Assembly (NCBI GenBank): GCA_030153045.1
Contig: JASLID010000027.1
Coordinates: 1-63,449, forward strand
Origin: Flavobacterium sp.
Lineage (GTDB): Bacteria; Bacteroidota; Bacteroidia; Flavobacteriales; Flavobacteriaceae
Direction: 5' to 3'
Length of the DNA stretch: 63,449 nt
Shown here: in pieces, positions 6,321-16,078 of the stretch
How positions within the stretch are numbered: position 1 is the first letter of the stretch
Layout: each line of letters begins with the position of its first letter
Translations under genes and position numbers: made by a program
Notes under the pieces: generated by a model
What the model was told of the DNA's origin: nothing
Database searches by the model: none
The model's input: only the letters and a program-made list of their open reading frames with translations

Positions 6321-7865
6321 ATGAATAAAGAATTAATCATTAGATCTGGTTCTGACGCTGTAGATTTTGCCTTATTAAAAGATGGAAAACTAGTTGAATT
6401 ACATAAAGAAGAAGAAACAAGCAACTTTCAAGTAGGTGATATTTTTATCGCTAATATTAGAAAACCAGTTGCTGGACTTAATGCTGCTTTTGTAAATGTA
6501 GGCTTCGAAAAAGATGCCTTTTTACATTATCACGATTTAGGACCTAATCTCGCTTCTCAATTGAAATTCATAAAACTTGTAAGCGCAGGTAAAATAAAAG
6601 ATTTCTCCCTAAAAAGTTTCCAATTTGATAAAGAAATTGACAAAGATGGCGTAATTACTGATGTAATTAGTGCCAATCAATCAATTTTAGTACAAGTGGT
6701 CAAAGAACCAATATCAACCAAAGGTCCAAGAATAAGCTCAGAGCTTTCTCTTGCCGGAAGATATATTGTTTTAGTGCCTTTTTCCGATAGAGTTTCTATT
6801 TCTCAAAAGATAGAATCCAAAGAAGAAAAGGACAGGCTAAAAAGACTGGTACAATCTATCAAACCAAAAGGATTCGGTGTTATTGTTCGCACAGTAGCAG
6901 AAGGCAAAAAAGTTGCAGAAATAGACAAAGATTTGCAAAATTTGATGGACAAATGGACGTCAATGTGCAAAAGAATTCCAACAGCTCATCATCCATCAAA
7001 AGTACTAGGGGAACTCAATAGAGCATCATCAATTTTACGTGATGTTTTTAACGATACTTTTAGTGGAATTATCATAGATGATTTAGAGTTGTTTAACGAA
7101 ACAAAGGAGTACATACAACAAATTGCTCCAAGTAAAGAATCAATGGTAAAGCTTTATCAGTCTAAAGAAACTCCTCTTTTTGAGAAATACAGTATTGAAA
7201 GACAAATAAAAACCTCGTTTGGTAAAACCGTGTCCATGAGTAAAGGTGCCTATTTAATTATAGAACATACCGAAGCCATGCACGTTATCGATGTGAACAG
7301 CGGAAACCGCTCAAACAAAGCAACCAATCAAGAAGATACTGCTCTTGAAGTAAACATGATTGCAGCTGCAGAAGTAGCGCGTCAATTGCGTTTGCGTGAT
7401 ATGGGCGGAATTATTGTTGTCGATTTTATCGATATGTCCAATCCGGACAATCGTAAAGTCCTATACGATTTCTTAAGAGAAGAAATGAGTGACGACAAAG
7501 CAAAACACAAAATATTGCCTCCAAGTAAATTTGGACTGGTACAAATTACCAGACAAAGAGTGCGACCAGAGGTGAATATTAAAACTCGTGAAGAAGATCC
7601 TAACAATGAAAATGGCGAAATTGAAGCGCCAATTTTAATCATTGATAAAATTGCTTCCGATTTAGAAAGAATTGTAAAGACGCAAAACAAAGTGATACTT
7701 AATGTACACCCGTTCATTGCGGCTTACCTTACAAAAGGTTTTCCATCAATACGTTCAAAATGGTTTTTTGAACATAAAAAATGGGTGAAAATCATACCTC
7801 GTGACGCTTACACGTACTTAGAATACAAGTTTTTTGATAAAAACGGAAATTCTATAAAAGATTAA
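6321..7865 (+). CDS. rng: ribonuclease G/E family endoribonuclease
   Basis: 514 residues from ATG 6321 (MNKELIIRSGSDAVDFALL). An S1-like RNA-binding domain occupies about 35-125 (GDIFIANIRKPVAGLNAAFVNVG). The RNase E/G catalytic core follows, with the Mg-binding aspartates in VIDVNSGN and IVVDFIDMSNPDNR. The protein cleaves single-stranded RNA in rRNA maturation and mRNA decay. The zinc-link CPxCxGxG expected after the ITRQRVRPE motif in E. coli-type enzymes is missing and replaced by an acidic Asn-rich loop. An upstream in-frame extension to 6171 would read through the tandem repeat and is rejected. It ends at a strong terminator. Confidence 0.93.
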   Translation: MNKELIIRSGSDAVDFALLKDGKLVELHKEEETSNFQVGDIFIANIRKPVAGLNAAFVNVGFEKDAFLHYHDLGPNLASQLKFIKLVSAGKIKDFSLKSFQFDKEIDKDGVITDVISANQSILVQVVKEPISTKGPRISSELSLAGRYIVLVPFSDRVSISQKIESKEEKDRLKRLVQSIKPKGFGVIVRTVAEGKKVAEIDKDLQNLMDKWTSMCKRIPTAHHPSKVLGELNRASSILRDVFNDTFSGIIIDDLELFNETKEYIQQIAPSKESMVKLYQSKETPLFEKYSIERQIKTSFGKTVSMSKGAYLIIEHTEAMHVIDVNSGNRSNKATNQEDTALEVNMIAAAEVARQLRLRDMGGIIVVDFIDMSNPDNRKVLYDFLREEMSDDKAKHKILPPSKFGLVQITRQRVRPEVNIKTREEDPNNENGEIEAPILIIDKIASDLERIVKTQNKVILNVHPFIAAYLTKGFPSIRSKWFFEHKKWVKIIPRDAYTYLEYKFFDKNGNSIKD

Positions 7866-7867
7866 AT

Positions 7868-7906
7868 AAAAAACCGTCTCGCTTAAAACGAGACGGTTTT
7901 TTTGTT
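7868..7906 (+). terminator. intrinsic terminator of rng
   Basis: AAACCGTCTCG (7871-7881) pairs perfectly with CGAGACGGTTT (7889-7899) around a 7-base loop, followed by a run of T. Confidence 0.92.
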
Positions 7907-8141
7907 TCTATTGTTTCCTCCGGAATAAACCTCTTCAAAATAAACTTCAGTCTTCTTGAAAAACACATCGTTTCTTCGAAATGAAGTATTCTAATTTCCC
8001 TTTCAAGAATTTGCGCCCCATTCCCTTCTGAATTCTATTTCTTTCAAAAAAACAAAACCAAGTATAAACTTACAAAATATTGGGCACTAGACAATTGCTG
8101 AAAAATAGTATTTTATTTACAAATATTAATAATGTTACTAT
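7907..8141. other. gene-free AT-rich spacer
   Basis: Between the rng terminator and the promoter of the next gene I see no open frame, repeat or RNA gene. The tract TCTTCTTGAAAAAC to TTTCAAGAATT contains weak self-complementary words but no convincing hairpin. Confidence 0.5.
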
Positions 8142-8170
8142 TGCAAGAGTAAGAATATACACTAATTTTG
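8142..8170 (+). promoter_or_regulatory. promoter TTG-N18-TAATTTTG
   Basis: TTG near 8142-8144 and TAATTTTG at 8163-8170 match the Bacteroidota -33/-7 pattern, 21 bp before the ATG at 8192. Confidence 0.7.
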
Positions 8171-8191
8171 CGCAAAATTAAAACATAAAAA

Positions 8192-9619
8192 ATGAAATTT
8201 TTCTTTACTCTTCTGTTATTTCAATTAACCATTATTTCAATTACAGCCCAAGATGGAGCACTCGACTTAACTTTCAACAATTCAAATGGTGCTCATAATA
8301 GGGTTTACAACACAATTGTGAGGAACGATGGAAAAATACTTATATCAGGGGAGTTTCCAAATGTCAACAATTCAACAACCATACTGTATAGAATTGCTTT
8401 GTTGAATGAAGACGGAACAATCGATCCTTCTTTCAATCCCACTAATAACGCCAGCAGCTCAATAGAATCGATGGCTTTACAAAATGACGGAAAAATTTTA
8501 ATTGGCGGACATTTTCCAATTAATGGAACAACATCAAGCGGCGTAAAAAGATTAAACGCTGACGGTAGTCTTGACTATTCATTTGGCGTTGGTGATATAA
8601 TTAACAATTCGGCACTAAGCATTGCGCTTCAATCGGATTCAAAAATCATTATTGGAGGTTATTTTACTGCTAACAATGGTGTTGGAAAAAACAGAGTTGC
8701 CCGTTTACTCGAGGACGGCAACATAGACAACACCTTTAATGTTGGTACAGGAGCAAACGGCACAGTATACACTGTACAAGTGCAGAGTGACGGAAAAGTA
8801 ATTGTAGCGGGTGAATTTACCCAATTTAATGGAGTTGCCAAGAACAGAATTGTTAGGCTAAATTCAAACGGAAGTATTGACGACACCTTTAATTATGGTA
8901 CCGGACCAAATAATCATATATTATCATGTCACATACAACCAAATGGCAAAATATTATTAGGCGGTAGTTTTGGAACTTTTAGCGGTTTGAATAGAAATGG
9001 AATTGTTCGTTTGAATTCTGACGGCTCTGTTGATTCAAATTTCACCATCGGTGTTGGCGCACAAAAAAATGACACTAGTTTTGCACAAATATATTCAATC
9101 AAGACTCAAAACGATGGCAAAATATTACTGGGTGGGATATTTGACACCTTCAACAACGTTACTAGAAAATGCATTGCAAGATTACAAGTAAATGGTACTT
9201 TAGATAATACTTTCACAGCACCAATAGGTCCAGTGCGCATATTAGGTGGCTTTAACGAATTAGGTATAATCCGTTCAATATCCCTTCAAAACGGCAAAAT
9301 CATTATAGGAGGTGATTTCACAAAGTACAACAATGTAGCAAGAGGTCATTTTGCAAGGTTAGCAAATCCAAGCCAATTATCTACAACGGATTTTAATTAT
9401 AACACAGCTATTGAGTTATATCCAAACCCTTCAACTGACAAAATTACCTTCAACAAAGAAGTCAAAGAAGTTATCATTTTTGATTTGAACGGAAGAAAAG
9501 CGAACACAAAACTTGTGAACAATGAAATTAATATTGCGAGTCTTGCGTCCGGAACTTATGCAGTACAAGTAACCACTTTAGAAGGCACTACTTTTACTGA
9601 AAAAATAATTAAGAAATAA
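8192..9619 (+). CDS. secreted delta-60 repeat protein with T9SS type A sorting domain
   Basis: 475 residues. An N-terminal signal peptide (hydrophobic to about residue 20, ending ITAQ) is followed by about seven delta-60 repeats, each marked by a D/N-G-x-[IVL]-D-x-x-F core (for example DGTIDPSFNP, DGSLDYSFGV, DGNIDNTFNV, NGSIDDTFNY), which predict a beta-propeller. The last 75 residues carry the type A sorting signature YPNPSTDKI, IFDLNGR, GTYAVQV and a KK end. It should cross the outer membrane by T9SS and be surface-attached or released. Ligand unknown. It has its own promoter and terminator. Confidence 0.88.
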   Translation: MKFFFTLLLFQLTIISITAQDGALDLTFNNSNGAHNRVYNTIVRNDGKILISGEFPNVNNSTTILYRIALLNEDGTIDPSFNPTNNASSSIESMALQNDGKILIGGHFPINGTTSSGVKRLNADGSLDYSFGVGDIINNSALSIALQSDSKIIIGGYFTANNGVGKNRVARLLEDGNIDNTFNVGTGANGTVYTVQVQSDGKVIVAGEFTQFNGVAKNRIVRLNSNGSIDDTFNYGTGPNNHILSCHIQPNGKILLGGSFGTFSGLNRNGIVRLNSDGSVDSNFTIGVGAQKNDTSFAQIYSIKTQNDGKILLGGIFDTFNNVTRKCIARLQVNGTLDNTFTAPIGPVRILGGFNELGIIRSISLQNGKIIIGGDFTKYNNVARGHFARLANPSQLSTTDFNYNTAIELYPNPSTDKITFNKEVKEVIIFDLNGRKANTKLVNNEINIASLASGTYAVQVTTLEGTTFTEKIIKK

Positions 9620-9633
9620 TCTCTTCAGATATA

Positions 9634-9672
9634 AAAACCGCCCGTTGTCAAACGAGGCGGTTTTCTTTTTTA
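9634..9672. terminator. bidirectional terminator between two T9SS cargo genes
   Basis: AAAACCGCCCGTT (9634-9646) pairs with AACGAGGCGGTTTT (9651-9664) with one bulged base and a GTCA loop. It is T-rich on the plus side and lies between convergent genes. Confidence 0.85.
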
Positions 9673-9687
9673 GCTTAACAAATTAAA

Positions 9688-12258
9688 TTATTTTTTTATA
9701 AATTTCTTAACTCCTATTTTATTCTCACCGGTAATCACTTTTAAGATATAAAACCCGGATTGTAAATTCGAAACATCAATTTTATTTTCCGTGCTTTCTT
9801 TTACTAATTTTCCTTCTAAAGTATAAATCTTCATTTGCTTTACAAACCCTTCAGTTTGAATATTTAGTATTGATGAGACTGGATTTGGATAAATTAAAAA
9901 ATCTTGAAAAGAATTGAATGATTGTGACCCTAAAACAGTTGATCCAAACTCAAAAGCACCCATATCTACGGTTGAATTGAATATACGTTGATTGTTTAAT
10001 AAATCAGTTGTTCCAATTGCACTTGCATTATTACCATTATCAATCGCTGGTGAGCCAGAACTTAAAGTATAATCGCCACTAGTAGCATTTGTAAATAACG
10101 GATTAGAACCACTTGTGTTAGATGAAGTACCGCTTAGGGTAACTCCAGTAAAATTAGTTTCGTCAATTGAATTTGTAATGGTAATAGGAGTCACTATGTC
10201 GTCAATAAGTCCGGAAATTGGTCTTGCAATAGTTCCTCCTGCCGCTTTGCTATTCCAGAAGATGCAGTTGGAGATAGTAGTTGTGTGATTCGCACTAACA
10301 CTATTTCTTTTGGATATTGCCAATGTACATCTATTAAAATTATTCAAACCACTAAATGTCCCTGTGTCTAAGTTATCGGCAAATGTACAACCGATAATAT
10401 TGCTTGAAATTACAGAGTTGGTTCCATAAGCACGTACCCATAATGAACTTCCCGCATAGGCTAGTGTTGCCCCATTGTCTTTTACTTGGTTTCTTTTAAA
10501 TATGGAATTAGAAACATTGTAAGTTGCAGATGCGTTATTGTTGGTGTACGAATAAATGGCACCACCACCTAAAGCTAAGTTTTCGCTAAATTCACAATTA
10601 CTAATGATTAATTCTGAAGAGACATTATTGAATATGGCAACTAATGCTGCGCCATACTCTGCTGCATTTTTAGTCAGTTTACAATTGTTTAAAGTCATTT
10701 TTGTAATTGTAGCGTTTTTGGTTATACCAGCTCCAGTTTTATATGGTGCTGCAGCTCCATTGGCATGACCTCCAGTTATTGTTAAACGGTCTAGCAACGA
10801 ATTGTTAGCTACAATGCTAATTACAATGTAACTATTATCATTTCGAGTAGTATTAACATGAGATAATATATTGTCATCATTGCCTAATAAATCTCCTGAG
10901 AGTATTGTTTCATGAGCTCCAAATATTCGATCTGAGAGTTGTGTTTCATTTCCAACAAATCCTCCATATAATTTCAAATTGGCATCTGCAATGGTAAATG
11001 GTATTGTTCTATCCGATGCGTGTGGCTTGTATGTACCTTCGGTAATCCAAATTTCTTCATTGGTTTGTGCTACAGCTAATGCATTTTCAAGATTAGTATA
11101 TGCATTGGCCCATGATATTCCATTATTGTTTCCTGAAGCAGTAGCATTGACATAAATACGTCCAAGTGTTCTTGTTGTAGTGAAATTTATAGGTGATGAC
11201 CATCCGGTGGTATTGTTTGCACAATGTTGTTTTACATATACTTTGTAATTGGTGAAAATATCCAATCCAGATAAGTTGGTTGTACCGGTAGTTATTCCAT
11301 TGATAATTGTCGCGTTTGCGAAAGTATCTGATGTTTTATGATAAGCAATATCATAAGTGCTGCTTCCTGTAATGTTTATCGTTGCCGATGTATGTGTAAT
11401 CGCAGCAACGGATAAAATAGAAGATGGAGGAGTTAAACAAAAACTATTGTAGTTTACAATTCCAGCTATTTCAGCAGCTGATAAATTTCTGTTGTAAATT
11501 AAAATATCGTCTATGATGTCAAAATAGCGATTGTTATTGGCAAGATTATTAGCTCTATTGTTTCCTATTGTGATATTTCCAGTTGTATCATGGGAAAGAC
11601 TTAAATAAGCATTTCCTGCCTGAGCGGTATTTGTTGTGCCCCCACTTCCCATATCGACTCCATCGATATACAATCTGCCTGAGTTGGTTGCCGTATCTGT
11701 CATTCCAGAAGGCGAGGTTGTAAGATTATTGAAAATCGTAAACGCAACATGATGCCAGTTTCCATCGCTAACAACAGTTGTTCCTAATACGCCTCCACCT
11801 CTATAACCTAAACCGGCACTGCTGTATAAAACACTTAGTGCAAAACCGATTTTTCCGTTTTGAAGATAAATATAATAACCCGCCCAATTCGCATTGGCGA
11901 AAGTAGACCTGTTACTGTCGTCAAAAATAATTCTTGTATCAGAATCATTCGTTGTTGTATTAATCCAAAAACTGATGGTGGCTTGATTTCCTAAATTGAA
12001 TGGGTCGTTAGGAAAATTAACATCCGGTCTTGTTAATCGATCACCATTTAAACTCACGGCACTGGTTGGAGCATTGCCAAAACGATTGTTTATTTCGGTA
12101 AGTGCTGTTCCTGTTTGTGTAAGGTTTACTCCATTTGCGCCGTCTACTAATAGGCTTCCGTTGTCAAAACCATATTGTGCTACTAATCCGCTAGTTGGAA
12201 ATTGTGCAAAGCCCAATTGATAGATAAATAGAAATAGAAAAAATAATTTTGCTTTCAT
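9688..12258 (-). CDS. large secreted LamG / FnIII / parallel beta-helix protein with T9SS type A domain
   Basis: 856 residues. A signal peptide (to about 18, ending GFAQ) leads into a LamG/concanavalin-like jelly roll (about 20-265; ISFWINTTTND, DGNWHHVAFTI, LYIDGVDMG), then a fibronectin-III-like segment (about 275-365), then a right-handed beta-helix region starting RIYVNATASGNNNG with WITEGTYKP and ending VDMGAFEFG, typical of choice-of-anchor Q proteins. The C-terminus is a T9SS sorting domain (FLIYPNPVSSIL ... GFYILKV). Such proteins bind or process polysaccharides, or act as adhesins; no catalytic residues were recognised, so binding is the safer reading. A sensor kinase pair follows upstream on the same strand. 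Confidence 0.85.
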   Translation of the reverse strand: MKAKLFFLFLFIYQLGFAQFPTSGLVAQYGFDNGSLLVDGANGVNLTQTGTALTEINNRFGNAPTSAVSLNGDRLTRPDVNFPNDPFNLGNQATISFWINTTTNDSDTRIIFDDSNRSTFANANWAGYYIYLQNGKIGFALSVLYSSAGLGYRGGGVLGTTVVSDGNWHHVAFTIFNNLTTSPSGMTDTATNSGRLYIDGVDMGSGGTTNTAQAGNAYLSLSHDTTGNITIGNNRANNLANNNRYFDIIDDILIYNRNLSAAEIAGIVNYNSFCLTPPSSILSVAAITHTSATINITGSSTYDIAYHKTSDTFANATIINGITTGTTNLSGLDIFTNYKVYVKQHCANNTTGWSSPINFTTTRTLGRIYVNATASGNNNGISWANAYTNLENALAVAQTNEEIWITEGTYKPHASDRTIPFTIADANLKLYGGFVGNETQLSDRIFGAHETILSGDLLGNDDNILSHVNTTRNDNSYIVISIVANNSLLDRLTITGGHANGAAAPYKTGAGITKNATITKMTLNNCKLTKNAAEYGAALVAIFNNVSSELIISNCEFSENLALGGGAIYSYTNNNASATYNVSNSIFKRNQVKDNGATLAYAGSSLWVRAYGTNSVISSNIIGCTFADNLDTGTFSGLNNFNRCTLAISKRNSVSANHTTTISNCIFWNSKAAGGTIARPISGLIDDIVTPITITNSIDETNFTGVTLSGTSSNTSGSNPLFTNATSGDYTLSSGSPAIDNGNNASAIGTTDLLNNQRIFNSTVDMGAFEFGSTVLGSQSFNSFQDFLIYPNPVSSILNIQTEGFVKQMKIYTLEGKLVKESTENKIDVSNLQSGFYILKVITGENKIGVKKFIKK

Positions 12259-12293
12259 GTTTTTATGTTTGAAATTATCGGATAAATTTCATC

Positions 12294-12321
12294 ATAAAAA
12301 AAGCCGTTTATAAAACGACTT
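12294..12321 (-). terminator. terminator of the LytTR kinase-regulator operon
   Basis: AAGCCGTTT (12301-12309) pairs with AAACGACTT (12313-12321) through one G-T pair. Read on the minus strand it is followed by a T-run, just downstream of the regulator's stop codon at 12351. Confidence 0.8.
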
Positions 12322-12350
12322 TCTGAAACGGGTTTTTAACTTTCTGAAGC

Positions 12351-13103
12351 TTAACCTATGTTTTGAATAATGGTCAGAAATTCTTCTTTTTTATCGTTGG
12401 CAATAGAAACCGATTTGTCATTATCCATGATGATATAACCGCCATCTTTTCTAATGTATTCCCGAATGTATTTTAAGTTGATAAGATACGATCTGTGGGG
12501 TTTGTAAAAGTTGGGCTGAATTTCTAACAAGTCAACAAAATGGCGCAAAGGCTTGCAGACTAATATTTCAGTTTCTTTTACAGTGGTTACTTTTGTATAC
12601 ATTCCATCAGCTTCAAACAGAATGATATCTTCAAAATTCACAAATTTAAGACCATCGGAAAAAGGCAATCCTATTTTATTAAAGTTGGATGTCTTCAGAC
12701 TTTTGTTTAATTCTTCTAGTTTTAAGCTTATATCAGATTTTCCAATTTGCTGAATGGCTTTTTCTGTGGCGCTTTTTACAGTTTCCGCTCGTAAAGGTTT
12801 TAGCAAATAATCAATAGCGGAAAGTTGGAAGGCATTTATCGCAAATTCATTGTATGCAGTAGTGAAAATAATTTCAAAATTAACGTCTTCTTTATTGATG
12901 AAATTGAGAATTTCCAAGCCGGAATGCTCGGGCATTTCAATGTCTAAAAAGACAATTTGAGGCATCTCTTCTTTTATTAGAGCAACTCCCGAAAGTAAGT
13001 CTTCTGCTTCAATGATGCTGGTAATTTTCGAACAGTTTTCTTCTATTAAAACGCGAAGTAAGTTTCTTGCTTTTCTTTCGTCATCAATTATTATTGCCTT
13101 CAT
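12351..13103 (-). CDS. LytTR-family response regulator
   Basis: 250 residues. The receiver domain (1-120) has the acidic pair Asp7-Asp8, the phospho-acceptor Asp54 in VFLDIEMPEHSG and Lys102 in YLLKPL. The LytTR DNA-binding domain (about 140-245) includes ILFEADGMYTKV and FYKPHRSYLINLKYI. It is a cytoplasmic transcription factor activated by the kinase encoded 3 bp upstream (13107-16007), with which it forms an operon. The target genes are not visible; the T9SS cargo gene immediately downstream on the same strand is a candidate by proximity only. Confidence 0.93.
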   Translation of the reverse strand: MKAIIIDDERKARNLLRVLIEENCSKITSIIEAEDLLSGVALIKEEMPQIVFLDIEMPEHSGLEILNFINKEDVNFEIIFTTAYNEFAINAFQLSAIDYLLKPLRAETVKSATEKAIQQIGKSDISLKLEELNKSLKTSNFNKIGLPFSDGLKFVNFEDIILFEADGMYTKVTTVKETEILVCKPLRHFVDLLEIQPNFYKPHRSYLINLKYIREYIRKDGGYIIMDNDKSVSIANDKKEEFLTIIQNIG

Positions 13104-13106
13104 GTT

Positions 13107-16007
13107 TTAATTTAATATTGGGATTAATAATGTCACTTTTGTTCCAATGGCTTCTTTATTCTCATTAATTAAGTCATCTATTGTTGCGCCTATTTTTCTT
13201 TCTTTGCCGAAATTCAATAAATCCAATCTATGCTGTGTTGCTTCAGTCGCAAATGATTTGTGCTGTGTACTTCTCAATTTTGCGGCTTTTTCCCGGCCAA
13301 TACCATTGTCCAAAATGATGCATCGAAGCATTTTCTCCTCTTTTAGCAATTCAAAATCAACAACCAGATTTCTATTCTCTTTTTTATGCAACAAACCATG
13401 TTTTATGGCATTTTCAACATAAGGCTGAATGAGCATGGTGGGGATTTTTATGTCTTCATTACTTTCTAAGCTGTTAATGGTGTAGCTGAACTTGTCTTCA
13501 AACCGCAGTTTTTCCAATTGGAGATAAGTGTCTAAACATTCGACTTCTTCTCGTAATGAAATATATCCCTTGGAACTATGGTCTAAGTAAGCTCTTATCA
13601 AATCTGCAAATTTTGCCAAATAAGAACTCGCTAAGTTTTTTTGATTCAGAATAATGTATTCCTGGATTGAATTTAAAGCATTGAAGATAAAATGCGGATT
13701 CATTTGTGATTTTAAATTCTCCAATTTGAGAATTGCCAATTCATTTTCAAATTTAGCATTCTTTAAAGCCAGTTCTTTTTCTTTCTCTTTGACCTTTAGT
13801 TTGTTTCTGTAAAATAAAGTCAGTAAGCCAAAAGAAATGAGTATTAAAGTGGAAATGAACCACCAACTTTCCCAATACGGTTTGTGAATCTTAAAATTGA
13901 TTTTTGTGCTGACATGTTCGTTTTGGCTACTGTTTTTGGCTCGGACCTCAAAAATATAATTATTAGAAGGAAGACTGTTAAAATTTACAAAATCTAAATT
14001 CTTATCTAATGCAATCCAATTGTCATTTAACCCGAGAAGTCTGTATTCAAATAATAATTCGTCATTTGGGTAAAATCCGTTGATGTGAAAGGTGAATTTG
14101 ATTCTATTTTTATCATAAGGTAAAGAATAATCCTTTTTAACTAAAGTGTCTTTCTCATTTATGGCAACCGATTTTATATAAATTTCCTTCAAATGATATT
14201 CTTTAGGAAGTGCAGCCTTGTCGATTTCAAAAAAGCGCTCTTGCGTAGCCAGAAAAACAGCTTTGTCATTGATTACAATACCTTTAATGTTACCAATGTT
14301 TGTCAATGACGATTTTAACTTGTTTGTGGTTGAATTTAATATCTGAATGCCTTTATCTGTAGCAATCCATAAATTATTGCCATCACTTTTCATTTCCTGG
14401 ATGATATTCGATTTTAATCCGTTGGTCATGTCAAAGTTTATGAAAACCTGGTTGTTTTTATATCCTAAAAGTCCATCGTTAAAAGTGGCAATCCAAATAA
14501 TACTGTTATCTGTTTGACAGATGTCCTTGGCAACTATGTTTTTATTCCTGTATTTTAAAGATTTAAAACTGGAATCATTTTCATAAACAATTAAATGATC
14601 TACATGAGATACATAAATACGTTTGAGCTTTTCGTCATAATAGCTTCTGTATGCTCTGTTGGCGTTCAGTTTTCTGACGAAAGAAATGGTGTTGTTCTCG
14701 AACTTTAGAATAGAGGCTCTATCAAAGCTACAGTAAATAAATTGATTCGTGTTGTTTATACGGTGTAAGTCTTTGGCGTTGAGAAATGAATTTAATTCGG
14801 TGATTTTTTTAGTTTTTAGATTGTAGAAATACGAACTGTTCTCCGTGCTTATCAAAAGAGTATTTTTCTCTTTTAAATATAAAAGTTTAGATATTTTTCT
14901 TTTTTTACTAATCTTGATTTCTTGTTTTTGGTTATTCATTAAATCAACAATAAATAAACTTCCTTTCGTAGTGCCTACAGCTATTTTTGTAGCGTTTATT
15001 TTTTCAACTGTTGAAATATTGTCGTTGTAAACGGTGTTGTCATGAGTTTTTACATGTAATGAGGGAATTATATGTATGCCATTGTTTAAAGTTGAAACCC
15101 ATAGTGTTTTGTTTGTGTCTGATATGACTTGGGTAATGAAATCATCTTTGAGAAAAAAATCATCTACAGTGAACTGATTGCTTTCCTCTTTAATTTTTAC
15201 AATACCAGCAGCAGTACAGAACCATAAAAAATTGTCTTGTTCTGAAATGGCTATTATTCTGTTGCTTTCAAGTTTCTTTGGAAATGAAACCGCAGAAAGG
15301 CGATTGTTGTTTATTTTAAAAAAACGATTCTGATTTAGAACATTGTCATATGAAATTAAAAATAGGTTTTGCTTGTATTTGAAGAATTTAGGAAAAGTAG
15401 TAACCCCAAAAGGTGTTATTTTATCCTTTACAGCCAAACTTATCTTTGAATCCTCAAGAGAAAATATTTCATCATTGATTGTAAAGTATATTCTATTATT
15501 AAATTTGAAAGGAGCGCGAACGATATTTGAACCGGTAACAGCCTTTTTTAGTAAACATTCTCGTTTTTTAGTTTTTAAATCCACGGACAAAATCAATGCT
15601 GTACTAAAAACATACAGTTTGTCTCTTAGAAGAATAAATTCTGCCAGTTCACCTTTAAGTTCATTTTTTAAATCTAAAAAAAGTTCTAGTTTGTTGTCTT
15701 TGAGGTAAAAAAACTGACCGGAAATATTGTTACACCATAATTGCTTCTGATGGTCGAATTTTAGTCCAAAAACAGAAAGCCCTCTTTTGTTTACATTGGT
15801 GTAAGGTAGGTAGTTTTTTCCGTCAAAACGGTATAAACCTTTATCGGCAGCCATCCAGATAAAACCTTTATTATCTTCGGTTATGTCGTAAAATTCAACA
15901 TCTGGTAAGCCGTCATTTTCGGTTAACTTAATCGCAATAGGGTTCTGTGCAAAAAGTAAGTTTACCATTGCAAAGAGAAAAAGGCTATATAAGAGTTTCT
16001 TATTCAA
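13107..16007 (-). CDS. two-component-regulator propeller sensor histidine kinase (LytS-type kinase module)
   Basis: 966 residues starting at TTG 16007, which keeps the signal peptide (LLYSLFLFAMVNLLFAQ) intact. The periplasmic part is a seven-to-fourteen-bladed propeller built of repeats such as GFIWMAADKGLYRFDG and NLWIATDKGIQIL, followed by a Y_Y_Y domain (about 630-710; FEYRLLGLNDNWIAL). One membrane helix lies near 720-740, then a coiled coil and a His_kinase domain with the phospho-His772 in LKSQMNPHFIFNALNS, and an ATPase part with the N-box VENAIKHG. It senses an envelope or nutrient signal and phosphorylates the adjacent regulator. Similar sensors often control polysaccharide use. Confidence 0.92.
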   Translation of the reverse strand: MNKKLLYSLFLFAMVNLLFAQNPIAIKLTENDGLPDVEFYDITEDNKGFIWMAADKGLYRFDGKNYLPYTNVNKRGLSVFGLKFDHQKQLWCNNISGQFFYLKDNKLELFLDLKNELKGELAEFILLRDKLYVFSTALILSVDLKTKKRECLLKKAVTGSNIVRAPFKFNNRIYFTINDEIFSLEDSKISLAVKDKITPFGVTTFPKFFKYKQNLFLISYDNVLNQNRFFKINNNRLSAVSFPKKLESNRIIAISEQDNFLWFCTAAGIVKIKEESNQFTVDDFFLKDDFITQVISDTNKTLWVSTLNNGIHIIPSLHVKTHDNTVYNDNISTVEKINATKIAVGTTKGSLFIVDLMNNQKQEIKISKKRKISKLLYLKEKNTLLISTENSSYFYNLKTKKITELNSFLNAKDLHRINNTNQFIYCSFDRASILKFENNTISFVRKLNANRAYRSYYDEKLKRIYVSHVDHLIVYENDSSFKSLKYRNKNIVAKDICQTDNSIIWIATFNDGLLGYKNNQVFINFDMTNGLKSNIIQEMKSDGNNLWIATDKGIQILNSTTNKLKSSLTNIGNIKGIVINDKAVFLATQERFFEIDKAALPKEYHLKEIYIKSVAINEKDTLVKKDYSLPYDKNRIKFTFHINGFYPNDELLFEYRLLGLNDNWIALDKNLDFVNFNSLPSNNYIFEVRAKNSSQNEHVSTKINFKIHKPYWESWWFISTLILISFGLLTLFYRNKLKVKEKEKELALKNAKFENELAILKLENLKSQMNPHFIFNALNSIQEYIILNQKNLASSYLAKFADLIRAYLDHSSKGYISLREEVECLDTYLQLEKLRFEDKFSYTINSLESNEDIKIPTMLIQPYVENAIKHGLLHKKENRNLVVDFELLKEEKMLRCIILDNGIGREKAAKLRSTQHKSFATEATQHRLDLLNFGKERKIGATIDDLINENKEAIGTKVTLLIPILN

Positions 16008-16078
16008 GAAGTCAAAAATAGTCTTTTGATTTTAAGAAATAAATGTCTGTTTCTGAAATTTAGATTTCACTTTCTAAA

